NCBI GenBank assembly: GCA_963803065.1
Contig: CAWDKW010000013.1
Coordinates: 62,001 to 126,000 of the forward strand
Direction of reading: 5' to 3'
DNA: 64,000 bases
Source of the DNA: DASXMT01 sp963803065
GTDB taxonomy: Bacteria; Actinomycetota; Acidimicrobiia; Acidimicrobiales; RAAP-2
Under the pieces are notes generated by a model, which saw only the letters and a list, made by a program, of their open reading frames with translations, searched no databases and was not told the DNA's origin. A program made the translations under genes and the position numbers. Positions 1-10,693 of the stretch are shown here, piece after piece (within the stretch, counting starts at the first letter, position 1; every line of letters starts with the position of its first letter).

Positions 1-1
1 C

Positions 2-157
2 GCCCTCCGTGGCGCCGAGCTCGTCGTGGGCCAGGGATGGCTCGGGGTGCGCGGCCACCCGGAGCCGACCACGACGGTGTCGTTCGGCGGCGGCGCCGTC
101 CCGGCCTTCGTCGACGAGGTCCTGCGACGGGCCATCGACCATCCGAGCGTGGCCTGA
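2..157 (+). CDS. C-terminal end of an unidentified protein (5' truncated by window edge)
   Basis: The frame is open from the window edge to a TGA at 155-157 and gives about 51 residues, ending in AFVDEVLRRAIDHPSVA. High third-position GC and an amphipathic helical end look coding. I do not recognise the family, since too little is present. The following 158-286 stretch has no convincing gene. A second frame runs through it to 290 but resembles no known protein. Confidence 0.4.
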   Translation, partial: ALRGAELVVGQGWLGVRGHPEPTTTVSFGGGAVPAFVDEVLRRAIDHPSVA

Positions 158-286
158 CGGCTCGAATGGGGCCTGCAGCGAGATCCTGCTGGAGCGCGAC
201 TCGCAGCAGCCCATCATGATCGGCACGGGCGGCGAGGTCGCCGGCGTTTGGAATTGTCGCAGTGTGTATCTATACAGTCACATGCT

Positions 287-1537
287 GTGAAACATTCCTC
301 GGCAACTGCACGGATCGTCTCCACGTGGATGGCATTGCTCATCGGGTTGGCTCTCTCGTGGACGGGCTTGTCGGTTGCCGACGCATCCCCGGCCGGGGCC
401 GCGCCCACCGGAGCCTCGGCCCGCTGTTCGAGCAACCAGACCGCGGTGGCTGCGGACGTCTGCACGGCGAAGGGCGACGCACGCGGGCCTCAGACGCTGG
501 CGCTGGTCCGCAAGCTCCAGGCGAAGTACTCGCTCAAATCGGTGATCTTCGGCGTGTGGGAGGGCGGCACCGAGGTGGTCTCCGGCGCTCTCGGCACCTC
601 GTACCCACTCGTTCCTGCGAGTCGGGCGATGCACTTCAGGATCGGCAACGTCACCGAGACCTTCGAGACGACGTTACTGCTCCAGCTGGTGGATCGCGGA
701 AAGATCCGCCTCGACGATCCGGTTGCGAAGTGGCTGCCGTCGTTGCCCAATGGCAACAAGGTCACGGTCGGGATGCTGGCGTCGAGCACGTCGGGGTACG
801 CCAGCTTCTATACGACCCAGTGGACGAACGAGTTCGACGCTGATCCGTTCCGAGCGTGGACGCCGAACGAGCTGATCTCGATCAGCACCAGCCAACCGCT
901 GGCCTTCGCGCCCGGCACCAGCTGGCAATTCAGCGACTCCAACTTCGTGATCCTGGGGCAGGTCCTTGCCAAGGCGGGCGGCCGGCCGGTAGCGCAGCAG
1001 ATCCAAGAGCTCATCCTCGACCCACTCGGCCTGCACGACACCCACATGACGCCGACCTCGTACATCCCGTCCCCCGTGCTCCACGCATACGACAGCGAGC
1101 GGGGCGACTACCAGGACTCCACGTTCTGGTCGATCAGCTGGGCACCCAACAACGGCGACATGACCTCGGACCTGTTCGACCTGGGTCGCTGGGCCAAGGT
1201 CATGGGGACGGGCGCGCTGCTCTCTCAAAGCTCGGCCGCTCGTCAGTTCGCTCCCGACTCGGTCGGCCTGGGCCCGCTGACGTCGAAGTTCTACTACGGG
1301 CTCGGCGGGGCCGTCTCGAACGGATGGCGGTTGGCCGAGCCAGGCCTCATCGGCTACACCGGCCTCGTCAGCTACCTGCCCGCCAAAAAGATCTCCGTTG
1401 TCATCTTCACCACGGCCAATCCCGACGCGCCACCGGGCGGGCAATACGCCGCGGCCATGTTCAATCAGGTGGGTGCGCTGTTCGCTCCCTCGACGCCACC
1501 CGACATACCCAGCAAAGTCACCGATCTTCCCAGTTGA
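287..1537 (+). CDS. Secreted class C beta-lactamase/DD-peptidase-fold protein lacking catalytic residues
   Basis: About 416 residues. I chose the GTG at 287 because it gives a normal signal peptide (basic start, hydrophobic MALLIGLALSWTGLSV, then an A-rich cleavage region); the frame is open back to a TTG at 248. The body follows the serine hydrolase S12/class C family closely: FRIG-x-VT-x-TF, LLLQLVDRGKIRLDDPV, TSGY, then a C-terminal Y-T-G strand. The family active-site motifs are S-x-x-K, Y-x-N and H-T-G. Here they read N-V-T-E, F-S-D and Y-T-G, so the nucleophile, general base and oxyanion-side residues are all changed. The fold is probably kept as a binding or regulatory protein outside the cell. 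No operon partner; it converges with the next gene. Fold assignment is firm, role unknown. Confidence 0.8.
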   Translation: MKHSSATARIVSTWMALLIGLALSWTGLSVADASPAGAAPTGASARCSSNQTAVAADVCTAKGDARGPQTLALVRKLQAKYSLKSVIFGVWEGGTEVVSGALGTSYPLVPASRAMHFRIGNVTETFETTLLLQLVDRGKIRLDDPVAKWLPSLPNGNKVTVGMLASSTSGYASFYTTQWTNEFDADPFRAWTPNELISISTSQPLAFAPGTSWQFSDSNFVILGQVLAKAGGRPVAQQIQELILDPLGLHDTHMTPTSYIPSPVLHAYDSERGDYQDSTFWSISWAPNNGDMTSDLFDLGRWAKVMGTGALLSQSSAARQFAPDSVGLGPLTSKFYYGLGGAVSNGWRLAEPGLIGYTGLVSYLPAKKISVVIFTTANPDAPPGGQYAAAMFNQVGALFAPSTPPDIPSKVTDLPS

Positions 1538-1643
1538 ACGTCCGGATTGGGCTGGAAACGAGAAGGCGTAGGGGAACCGTCCGTTCAGTAGCCGGCGGCT
1601 GACCGTGATGAGAAGCCGGTCGCTCCTCACCGCATGAGCCTGC

Positions 1644-2822
1644 TCAGAGTTGCTTGGTCTTCACCGGGGTCGTGCTCGTCGACGGCGTCGCACCCGGTGG
1701 GGTGGCGATGCTCTGGATCAGGGCCAGGCACATCTCGTCGGACGACCCGTCACCCCACGTCACGAAGTGCGGCGGCAGATTGCGCAGCTCGGGCAGCTCC
1801 TGGCTGAGTTTCGGGTCGTAGGTGCAGGTGACCCCGATGTGATCACCCGCCTTGGTCACGACCGGTGGGCTCATGTTGTAGGGAGCCTGGTAGTCGAAGT
1901 TGTAGTTCGTCACGTTGAGCAAGGTCCTGGCCGTCGGGGTCCCCGGGTCGAGGACGATCTGCATGCCTCGACCGAGCAGGTGCATGTGCGCAGCTACGCG
2001 CACGATCTCGCGGCCGCCGGCGACCGGCCACGTACAGGAGGTGGTGTCGCCCGCCGGGGGATCGGCCGGGTTGCGGCCACAGACGGCCTCGAGGCCGTTG
2101 ACGAAGTGCACCTGGCTCTGCCCCGTCCGTTGGGCGAGGTTGGCCAGGGATGCCTGGCGGTCGCACAGCGGGCCGGTCACGCCGGCGGGGCAAGGAACGT
2201 CGGGTGGAGCCGGCATCAGTTCGAGACCCAGCGGTTTCAGGTGGCTCGACCCGGCAGGAGTGGTCTTCAGTTGGAGCTTCACTCGGACCGGCTTGTCCCC
2301 GTTGAGCAGGTTGTAGTGCACCTGCATGATGACCAGGCTGCCCTTCGGGAACGCGACGCCAGTGCCGGCCGGCTCGGGGATGTAGGGCACACCCGGCGCC
2401 CATGCCGAGAGCCAGGGCGTGCCGTTGCCTCCCGACGGGCCGGTCGGGAACGTCCCGGGAAGCGCCGTCTCGCCGAAGCACGACCAGCCCTTGCCGCCCT
2501 GGTCGACAGCGCGGGCCTCGGCGGCGAACTGTGGCTCCACCAGGAACAGGATGGCGTGGTGCACCTCTTGGGTCTTGACCTCCGGGAAGAACTGCGACCC
2601 GACGATGTACTCGTTCTTCGTCAGATGGGGATCGGCGAGGGTGCAGTGATAGTCGTCGTGCCCACCCGGTGGTGCCTTCGGGGTGTAGGTCCTCCCCTGC
2701 AAGGTGACCGTGGTGGCCGTCGGCGTGTCGGCACCTGCCCCGCTGGGCGCGATGGCCGTGAGACCGAGGGCAGCGAGGACCAGGAGCAAGACGGCACTGA
2801 CTCGGGCTTGCCCTTTGAGCAT
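1644..2822 (-). CDS. Secreted copper type II monooxygenase-like protein (PHM/DBM fold)
   Basis: 392 residues with a signal peptide at 1-31 (VLLLVLAALGLTAIAPSGAGA). The ligand pattern of the ascorbate-dependent copper monooxygenases (peptidylglycine alpha-hydroxylating and dopamine beta-monooxygenase) is visible in order: His-His at 88-89, a QVHY histidine at 169, His-x-His at 279/281 (HMHLLG) and a methionine at 364 (DEMC). In the family the first three His bind one copper and HxH plus Met bind the second. Several cysteines suggest disulfides, as expected outside the cytoplasm. The substrate cannot be read from sequence. It converges with the preceding gene and ends 107 bp from it. Bacterial members are poorly characterised, so hydroxylase activity is inference. 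Confidence 0.72.
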   Translation of the reverse strand: MLKGQARVSAVLLLVLAALGLTAIAPSGAGADTPTATTVTLQGRTYTPKAPPGGHDDYHCTLADPHLTKNEYIVGSQFFPEVKTQEVHHAILFLVEPQFAAEARAVDQGGKGWSCFGETALPGTFPTGPSGGNGTPWLSAWAPGVPYIPEPAGTGVAFPKGSLVIMQVHYNLLNGDKPVRVKLQLKTTPAGSSHLKPLGLELMPAPPDVPCPAGVTGPLCDRQASLANLAQRTGQSQVHFVNGLEAVCGRNPADPPAGDTTSCTWPVAGGREIVRVAAHMHLLGRGMQIVLDPGTPTARTLLNVTNYNFDYQAPYNMSPPVVTKAGDHIGVTCTYDPKLSQELPELRNLPPHFVTWGDGSSDEMCLALIQSIATPPGATPSTSTTPVKTKQL

Positions 2823-2991
2823 CGCCAGATGCTAGCGAAAGCCAATTCGCTCCGACGTCCCCCTTGATGCCAAGCGGGAGAAGGCGAAGGACGACGCGGG
2901 ACCTGGGATCTGCGCGCTGATGGACGCGAGATGGAGGTCGAAAACGGCGGGGATCCGGTCGAGCAAGAACGCTCTGACCTGCGGGTTCGAG

Positions 2992-3065
2992 TGGGGCTAG
3001 CAAGAATCGAACTTGCGACCTCAGCATTATCAGTGCTGCGCTCTAACCGACTGAGCTATAGCCCC
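2992..3065 (-). tRNA. tRNA-Ile (anticodon GAT)
   Basis: Read on the minus strand the gene starts GGGGCTATAGCTC and ends TAGCCCC plus discriminator A, giving a perfect 7-bp acceptor stem. The anticodon arm CAGCA-CTGATAA-TGCTG places GAT at the anticodon, and the T arm has GCAAG-TTCGATT-CTTGC. CCA is not encoded. It lies just downstream of gyrA, the usual position for tRNA-Ile in actinobacteria; the often accompanying tRNA-Ala is not in this window. Confidence 0.96.
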
Positions 3066-3106
3066 GCAGACCGGCCAATGAGGCTACACCACCGGTGATC
3101 GACCTT

Positions 3107-3149
3107 GGTCGGCCGACCGGGCACGGACCATGTCTGGTCGGCCGACCAG
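3107..3149 (-). terminator. Candidate gyrA terminator: two copies of a GGTCGGCCGACC palindrome
   Basis: GGTCGGCCGACC occurs at 3107-3118 and inside a 16-bp perfect palindrome CTGGTCGGCCGACCAG at 3134-3149, immediately beyond the gyrA stop at 3175. The two copies can each form a hairpin or pair with each other. There is no T run, so a terminator role rests on position only. Confidence 0.45.
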
Positions 3150-3174
3150 GGCACGGCCCACGCGGACAAACCGC

Positions 3175-5664
<2,490 letters not shown>

Positions 5665-5717
5665 TCCCTGTCCTAACCCTGTGTTCTCGAACTCTGTGCC
5701 CTACACGGCTGCCCCGA

Positions 5718-7664
5718 TCAGAAGTCGAGGAAGCGCACATCCTTGGCGTTGGTCTGGATGAACTGGCGCCGCAGCTCCACGTCCTCGCCCATGAGGACCG
5801 AGCACACCTCGTCGGCCAGCGCAGCCTGCTCCACCCCGATCTGGAGCAGGGACCGCCTCCCCGGGTCCATGGTGGTGTCGCGCAGCTCGTCGAAGTCCAT
5901 CTCCCCGAGACCCTTCAGCCGCTGGAAGTCCGCCTTGTGGTTGGGGTTCTCGGCCAGATAGGCGTCCTTCGCCGCGTCGTCCTTGAGGTAGATCTTCTCC
6001 TTGCCGACCAGGGTCGAGTACAGCGGCGGCTGGGCCACGTACACGAAGCCGCCCTCGACCAAGGGCTTCATCTGCCGGAAGAAGAAGGTCAGGAGGAGCG
6101 TGCGGATGTGGGAGCCGTCGACGTCGGCGTCGGCCAGGATGATCACCTTGTGGTACCTGGTCTTGGCCAGGTCGAAGTCGTCGGCCAGCCCGGCGCCGAT
6201 GGCCGAGATGAGCGCCTGGATCTCGGTGTTCTTCAGCATCTTGTCGATGCGGGCGCGCTCGACGTTCAGGATCTTCCCCCGGATGGGCAGGATGGCCTGG
6301 GTCCTCGGGTTGCGGGCATCCTTGGCCGAGCCGCCGGCCGAGTTTCCCTCCACGATGAACAGCTCGCTCTCGCGCGGGTCCCTGGACGAGCAGTCGACCA
6401 GCTTGCCCGGCAGGCCGGCTCCATCGAGGGCCGACTTCCGCCTGGTGAGGTCGCGGGCCTGCCGGGCGGCCATCCGGGCCCGGGCCGCCAGGGTGGCCTT
6501 CTGCAGGACCTGGTTGGCCTCTTTGGGATTCTCCTCGAACCATTCGGCCAGCTTCTCGTTGGTCGCCTTCTGCACGAGCGAGCGGACCGGGACGTTGCCC
6601 AGCTTCCCCTTGGTCTGCCCCTCGAACTGGGGGTCCTGGAGTCGCACCGAGATGATGGCGGTCAGGCCTTCCCTGATGTCCTCGCCCAGCAGGTTCTCGT
6701 CCTTTTCCTTCAACGAGCCCCGGGCCCGGGCGTACTTGTTGGCCACGCTGGTCAGGGCCGTCTTGAACCCTTCCTCGTGCATGCCGCCCTCGATGGTGGA
6801 GATGCCGTTGGCGAAGGAGTGGATGCTCTCGTAGAAGCCGGCGTTCCACTGGAGGGCGATCTCCACCTCCATGGTCTCCTCGATCTGCTCGAACGAGCTG
6901 ACCTTGCGGAAGAGCGCCTCCTTGGAGGCATTCAGGTGTCGGACGTAGTCGATGATGCCGTCCTTGTACTTGAACGTCTGGGCCGGCTTGGCGTCCGGGC
7001 GCTTGTCGACGAAATTGATCTCGAGGCCCTTGTTGAGGAAGGCCATGATCTGCAGGCGCTCGACGACGGTCTGGGCCCGGAAGTCGACCTCCTCGAAGAC
7101 GGCGGCGTCGGGCCAGAACGTGACCGAGGTCCCGGTCCGGTTGCGGGGGGCCGGGCCGGTGTCCTCGAGCTTCCCGGTCGGCTCACCCCCGTCGACGAAC
7201 TCCATTCGATGGTGCCTGCCGTCGCGATCGATCTCGAGGACCAGGCGGGTGGACAGGGCATTGACCACCGAGACGCCGACGCCGTGGAGGCCGCCGGACA
7301 CCTTGTAGCCGGATCCGCCGAACTTCCCCCCGGCGTGCAGCGTGGTCAGCACCAGCTCCGCTGCCGACTTGTCGGGGTACTGGGGGCTGGGACCGGTCGG
7401 GATGCCCCGGCCGTTGTCGACCACCCGCACCCCCCCGTCGGCCAGCAGCGTCACGTCGATCTGGGTGCAGTAGCCGGCCATGGCCTCATCGACCGCGTTG
7501 TCCACGACCTCCCAGACCAGGTGGTGCAGGCCCGACGGCCCGGTCGAACCGATGTACATGCCCGGCCGCTTCCTGACCGGGTCCAATCCCTCCAGAACGG
7601 TGATGTCGCTTGCGTCGTAGCTGGCCTCAGCCACGGATCGCTGGTCCTCTGTCTTCAGCGCCAC
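5718..7664 (-). CDS. gyrB: DNA gyrase subunit B
   Basis: 648 residues, GTG start preceded by a GGAAAGGG ribosome site. The N-terminal GHKL ATPase is visible (VRKRPGMYIG, EVVDNAVDEA, GRGIPTG, GLHGVGVSVVNALS), then the transducer, and the TOPRIM domain with EGNSAGGSAK, PIRGKILNVE and the metal-binding DADVDGSHIRTLLLTF. The C-terminal end RFIQTNAKDVRFLDF is typical. It captures and passes the second DNA duplex using ATP. It is separated from upstream dciA by 160 bp, long enough for its own promoter, and is followed closely by gyrA. Confidence 0.98.
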   Translation of the reverse strand: MALKTEDQRSVAEASYDASDITVLEGLDPVRKRPGMYIGSTGPSGLHHLVWEVVDNAVDEAMAGYCTQIDVTLLADGGVRVVDNGRGIPTGPSPQYPDKSAAELVLTTLHAGGKFGGSGYKVSGGLHGVGVSVVNALSTRLVLEIDRDGRHHRMEFVDGGEPTGKLEDTGPAPRNRTGTSVTFWPDAAVFEEVDFRAQTVVERLQIMAFLNKGLEINFVDKRPDAKPAQTFKYKDGIIDYVRHLNASKEALFRKVSSFEQIEETMEVEIALQWNAGFYESIHSFANGISTIEGGMHEEGFKTALTSVANKYARARGSLKEKDENLLGEDIREGLTAIISVRLQDPQFEGQTKGKLGNVPVRSLVQKATNEKLAEWFEENPKEANQVLQKATLAARARMAARQARDLTRRKSALDGAGLPGKLVDCSSRDPRESELFIVEGNSAGGSAKDARNPRTQAILPIRGKILNVERARIDKMLKNTEIQALISAIGAGLADDFDLAKTRYHKVIILADADVDGSHIRTLLLTFFFRQMKPLVEGGFVYVAQPPLYSTLVGKEKIYLKDDAAKDAYLAENPNHKADFQRLKGLGEMDFDELRDTTMDPGRRSLLQIGVEQAALADEVCSVLMGEDVELRRQFIQTNAKDVRFLDF

Positions 7665-7824
7665 AGGCGCGCCCTTTCCAACATCGATTTGATCACGGGG
7701 AACCGAAGTGATCGAGCCTTCGTTCGGGGCGATCGACGCTCCCGGCGCTGGTGCTCAATCCCCCCGGTACCGATACCCCAGTGTACCAAGGGGGACCCCC
7801 CCGACAGGCCGATGGTCGCCGTGC

Positions 7825-8136
7825 CTACGGGCGGACCTTGACTTCGAGATGGGTCGGTCGGGGGAGGTTCGTGGCCTCTGCCACCCGGTCGAGGAGATCG
7901 TCGCCCAGATGCCGGACCTGGGTGGCCCACGCCGGGTGGTCGACCGTCACCACCAGGACGTCCCGGTCGAGCCGCTGAGGTCGCACGTGGCCGGCGACGG
8001 CCGGCCCCACGATCTCCTCCCAACGGGCAAACAGCCTGGCCATACCCCGTGACTCGGCCAGGCCCAGCTGGCTCGACAAGACGTCGAGGGAGGCGTCGAG
8101 GGACTGCGGGCCGTCGTCGCGACGCGGCCGGCTCAC
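7825..8136 (-). CDS. dciA: DciA-like DUF721 protein
   Basis: 103 residues from a GTG at 8136 whose GTGA overlaps the recF stop codon. The core LFARWEEIVGPAVAGHVRPQRL...VLVVTVDHPAWATQVRHL matches the DUF721 domain. DciA is the ancestral helicase operator that helps load DnaB in bacteria lacking DnaC/DnaI; that role is known for the family and inferred here. Placement between recF and gyrB is the standard actinobacterial arrangement. The overlapping start makes translation coupling to recF likely. Confidence 0.86.
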   Translation of the reverse strand: MSRPRRDDGPQSLDASLDVLSSQLGLAESRGMARLFARWEEIVGPAVAGHVRPQRLDRDVLVVTVDHPAWATQVRHLGDDLLDRVAEATNLPRPTHLEVKVRP

Positions 8137-9233
8137 CCCGCGTTCCCTATCAGTGCGGCTGACACCGAACCATTGTCCCCGACGACGAACGTCTTGGCCG
8201 CGTCCACTTCCGGCGGGGGCGCCATCGCCGTGGTCAACAGGGCCTGCCCGGGCGGGAGCCCGGCCAGGAGCGCCCGGGACCGGAAGGGGTCCAACTCGGA
8301 GAAGACGTCGTCGAGGAGGAGCACGGGGGCAGAGCCGAGGCGCTCGGTGGCCAGTTGGTGCGCAGCCAGGCGGAGGGCGAGCGCCAGCGACCGTTGCTCG
8401 CCCTGGGAGGCGTGCGTCCGAGTGGGGAGCCCCGACAGCAACAGGTCCAGCTCGTCGCGGTGAGGACCGACCAAGGTCACCCCCCGCCGGAGGTCGTCCG
8501 TCCGGGAGGCGGCCAGGGCCGGCTCGAGGTCCCCCTCCCACGATCGCCGGTAGGCCAGCGCCACCCGGCCTTCCTCGCCGGCCAGGCGGCCGTAGTGCTC
8601 GGTGGCGAGGGGCTGCAAGCGGTGGGTCAGCGCCTCCCGGGCATCGGCCAGGGCGGCGCCGGCGGCGCCGAGCCGGGCATCCCAGACGTCGAGGGTCGCC
8701 GCCACCTCCGGGCTCAGACGCCGGTTGGACTGGCGGAGGAGCGCCGCCCGCTGGCGGAGGATCCGATCGACGTCGTCACTCAGCGAAGAGGACCGCTGGT
8801 CGACCACGGCCAGCACGCCGTCGAGGAACCGGCGGCGGTCCGACGGCGGTCCCCGAACGACGGCGATGTCCTCGGGCGAGAAGACGGTCACCCGGAGGGC
8901 CTCGTGGAGGTCCTGGCGGCGCCGGACGGCCTGACGGTTGACCATGGCTCGGGACCGCCCGGCCAGCGACAGCTCGGCCTCGATGGTGAGCGGGCGCTCG
9001 CCCACGATCGTCTCGGCTCGGACGATGGCCTGTCCGGTCCCGGCCCGCACCATTGCCTCTCTGGGTGATCCCCGAAACGACTGGAGGGTGGCCAGGTAGG
9101 CAGTGGCTTCGAGCAGGCTGGTCTTGCCGGTGCCGTTCCGGCCGGTGATGACCGTCGTTCCCTCCGGGTCGGGGTCGAGGGCCGCCTCGGTGAAGCAGCG
9201 GAAGTCCTGGAGGCGTAGGGAGACGAGGTGCAC
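8133..9233 (-). CDS. recF: DNA replication and repair protein RecF
   Basis: 366 residues, GTG start. SMC-like ATPase with Walker A GRNGTGKTSLLEA near residue 34, a signature region around ASQGEQRSLALALRLA and Walker B APVLLLDDVFSELD near residue 310. With RecO and RecR it loads RecA at gapped DNA. It starts 32 bp after dnaN, so it is in the dnaN operon, and its stop overlaps the dciA start. Confidence 0.97.
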   Translation of the reverse strand: MHLVSLRLQDFRCFTEAALDPDPEGTTVITGRNGTGKTSLLEATAYLATLQSFRGSPREAMVRAGTGQAIVRAETIVGERPLTIEAELSLAGRSRAMVNRQAVRRRQDLHEALRVTVFSPEDIAVVRGPPSDRRRFLDGVLAVVDQRSSSLSDDVDRILRQRAALLRQSNRRLSPEVAATLDVWDARLGAAGAALADAREALTHRLQPLATEHYGRLAGEEGRVALAYRRSWEGDLEPALAASRTDDLRRGVTLVGPHRDELDLLLSGLPTRTHASQGEQRSLALALRLAAHQLATERLGSAPVLLLDDVFSELDPFRSRALLAGLPPGQALLTTAMAPPPEVDAAKTFVVGDNGSVSAALIGNAG

Positions 9234-9265
9234 GTGGTTTCTGATCGGTGCGGCCCGCCGCCCGG

Positions 9266-10417
9266 CTAGGACACCCGGACGGGCATCAGGAGATAGCGGA
9301 AGTCGACCTGTTCCGCGGCCCGCACCGTCGCCGGCTTGGTGGCGTCCACCGTCTCCAACAGGACCTCGTCGCCGGCCACGGCCTCGACGCCGTCGATCAG
9401 GTAGCTGGGATTGAAGGCGATGGTCAGGTCGATACCGTCGAAGTCGGCGTCGACGGTCTCGCTGGCGTCACCCACCTCCTGGGACACGACGGTGAGGTCC
9501 ACCCCGCCCTGCCGCATCGACAGGCGCACGGGTGTCGTGTTGTCCCGAACGAGCAGGCGCACCCGGCGGAGGGCGTCGAGAAGGGAGTCCTTGCCCACGT
9601 GGAGCCGATTGGGGTACTCGGCCGGGATCAACTGCCGATAGTCGGGATAGCTTCCGTCCAGGAGACGCGTGCTGACCTGGACGGCCCCCACGGTGAAGGT
9701 CACGTCGTGCTCCCCCACCGACAGACCGACCTGGGCCGGCTGAGCCCCGGTCTCCTCCCCCGACGGCGGGGCCTCTTTGGCCAGGGAGCCGAGGGCGGAG
9801 AGTCGTTGCAGCTCGGCCAGGGCGCGGGCGGGAACGAGGATCTGAGCGGCGTCGAGCTTGGCGTCGTTCCCGGCCAGATCCCGCAGGGCCAGCCGGTAGG
9901 AGTCGGTGGCCACGAGGCGGATGCCTGTTCCCTCCGAGGCCACTAGGACACCGGTGAGCAGGGGTCGGGCGTCGTCATTGGAGGCGGCTCGGACCACCTG
10001 GCGGAGGGCGTCGACCAGGCCGGCGGCCGGCAACGAGGTAACCGGCGCCGGTGGTTCGGGCAAGATCGGGAAGTCGTCGACGGGGAAGGTGCGGAGGCTG
10101 AAGCGCGAGCGGGCCGCGGCGATCTCCACTTTGTCGTCGGCTGACTCGATGGTCACCGCACCCGGCTCGAGCGAGCGAACGATGTCCGCCAACAGCTTGG
10201 CCGGAGCGATACATACCCCATCAGCAATGCCGATCGCCTCGGTTGACACGTGCACGGTCAGGTCCAAGTCGGTGCCCACCACGGCCAGGCGATTCCCCTG
10301 GCTCTCCATGCGGACGCCGCCGAGGGCCATTGTCGTCGTCGAGCGGGAGCTGACTGCCCGCCCCGCCGTTGTCAGCACATCCACGAGGGAGTCGCGTTCG
10401 CAGCGAAACTTCACCAC
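9266..10417 (-). CDS. dnaN: DNA polymerase III beta sliding clamp
   Basis: 383 residues starting at a GTG (MVKFRCERDSLVDVL) with AAAGGA upstream. Three repeated clamp domains are seen; the C-terminal FNPSYLIDGVEAV and YLLMPVRVS are family signatures. The dimeric ring tethers DNA polymerase III and repair proteins. It is the first gene beyond the candidate oriC on the left replichore. A second GTG follows the first codon, so the start could shift by one residue. Confidence 0.98.
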   Translation of the reverse strand: MVKFRCERDSLVDVLTTAGRAVSSRSTTTMALGGVRMESQGNRLAVVGTDLDLTVHVSTEAIGIADGVCIAPAKLLADIVRSLEPGAVTIESADDKVEIAAARSRFSLRTFPVDDFPILPEPPAPVTSLPAAGLVDALRQVVRAASNDDARPLLTGVLVASEGTGIRLVATDSYRLALRDLAGNDAKLDAAQILVPARALAELQRLSALGSLAKEAPPSGEETGAQPAQVGLSVGEHDVTFTVGAVQVSTRLLDGSYPDYRQLIPAEYPNRLHVGKDSLLDALRRVRLLVRDNTTPVRLSMRQGGVDLTVVSQEVGDASETVDADFDGIDLTIAFNPSYLIDGVEAVAGDEVLLETVDATKPATVRAAEQVDFRYLLMPVRVS

Positions 10418-10693
10418 GGAGTCCTTTCTGGTTGCTCTTCTCTTCTATGTTCTTGAATTAACTAGTGACAGTAATAAGGGCTGTGGATTGTGGATGAAGA
10501 TGAATCGGTGCAGCGTAGGAGAGGTTCGGCTGTCCCCGCTCTGTCCCCCGTTTCCTCGCCGAGGCACTCGCCAGGTGTGCAACAGGTGATGTGTTAGGGA
10601 AAAGTTCATCGAGGTCCACAGACTTGTCACAAGGGAGAGAGGCCTTGTCCACAAGAGACGCACAGCCTCTGGATAGACCATGCCGGAGCGGGT
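10418..10693. other. Candidate replication origin (oriC), dnaN-dnaA spacer
   Basis: 276 bp without a gene. An AT-rich patch at about 10440-10478 (TTCTTGAATTAACTAGTGAC and following) is unusual for this genome and fits a DNA-unwinding element. DnaA-box-like 9-mers cluster around it: TGTGGATTG at 10482-10490, TGTGGATGA at 10489-10497, AGGTCCACA at 10612-10620, TTGTCACAA at 10624-10632, TTGTCCACA at 10645-10653 (exact high-GC actinobacterial consensus) and TCTGGATAG at 10669-10677. Actinobacteria usually have oriC in this spacer. Confidence 0.82.
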
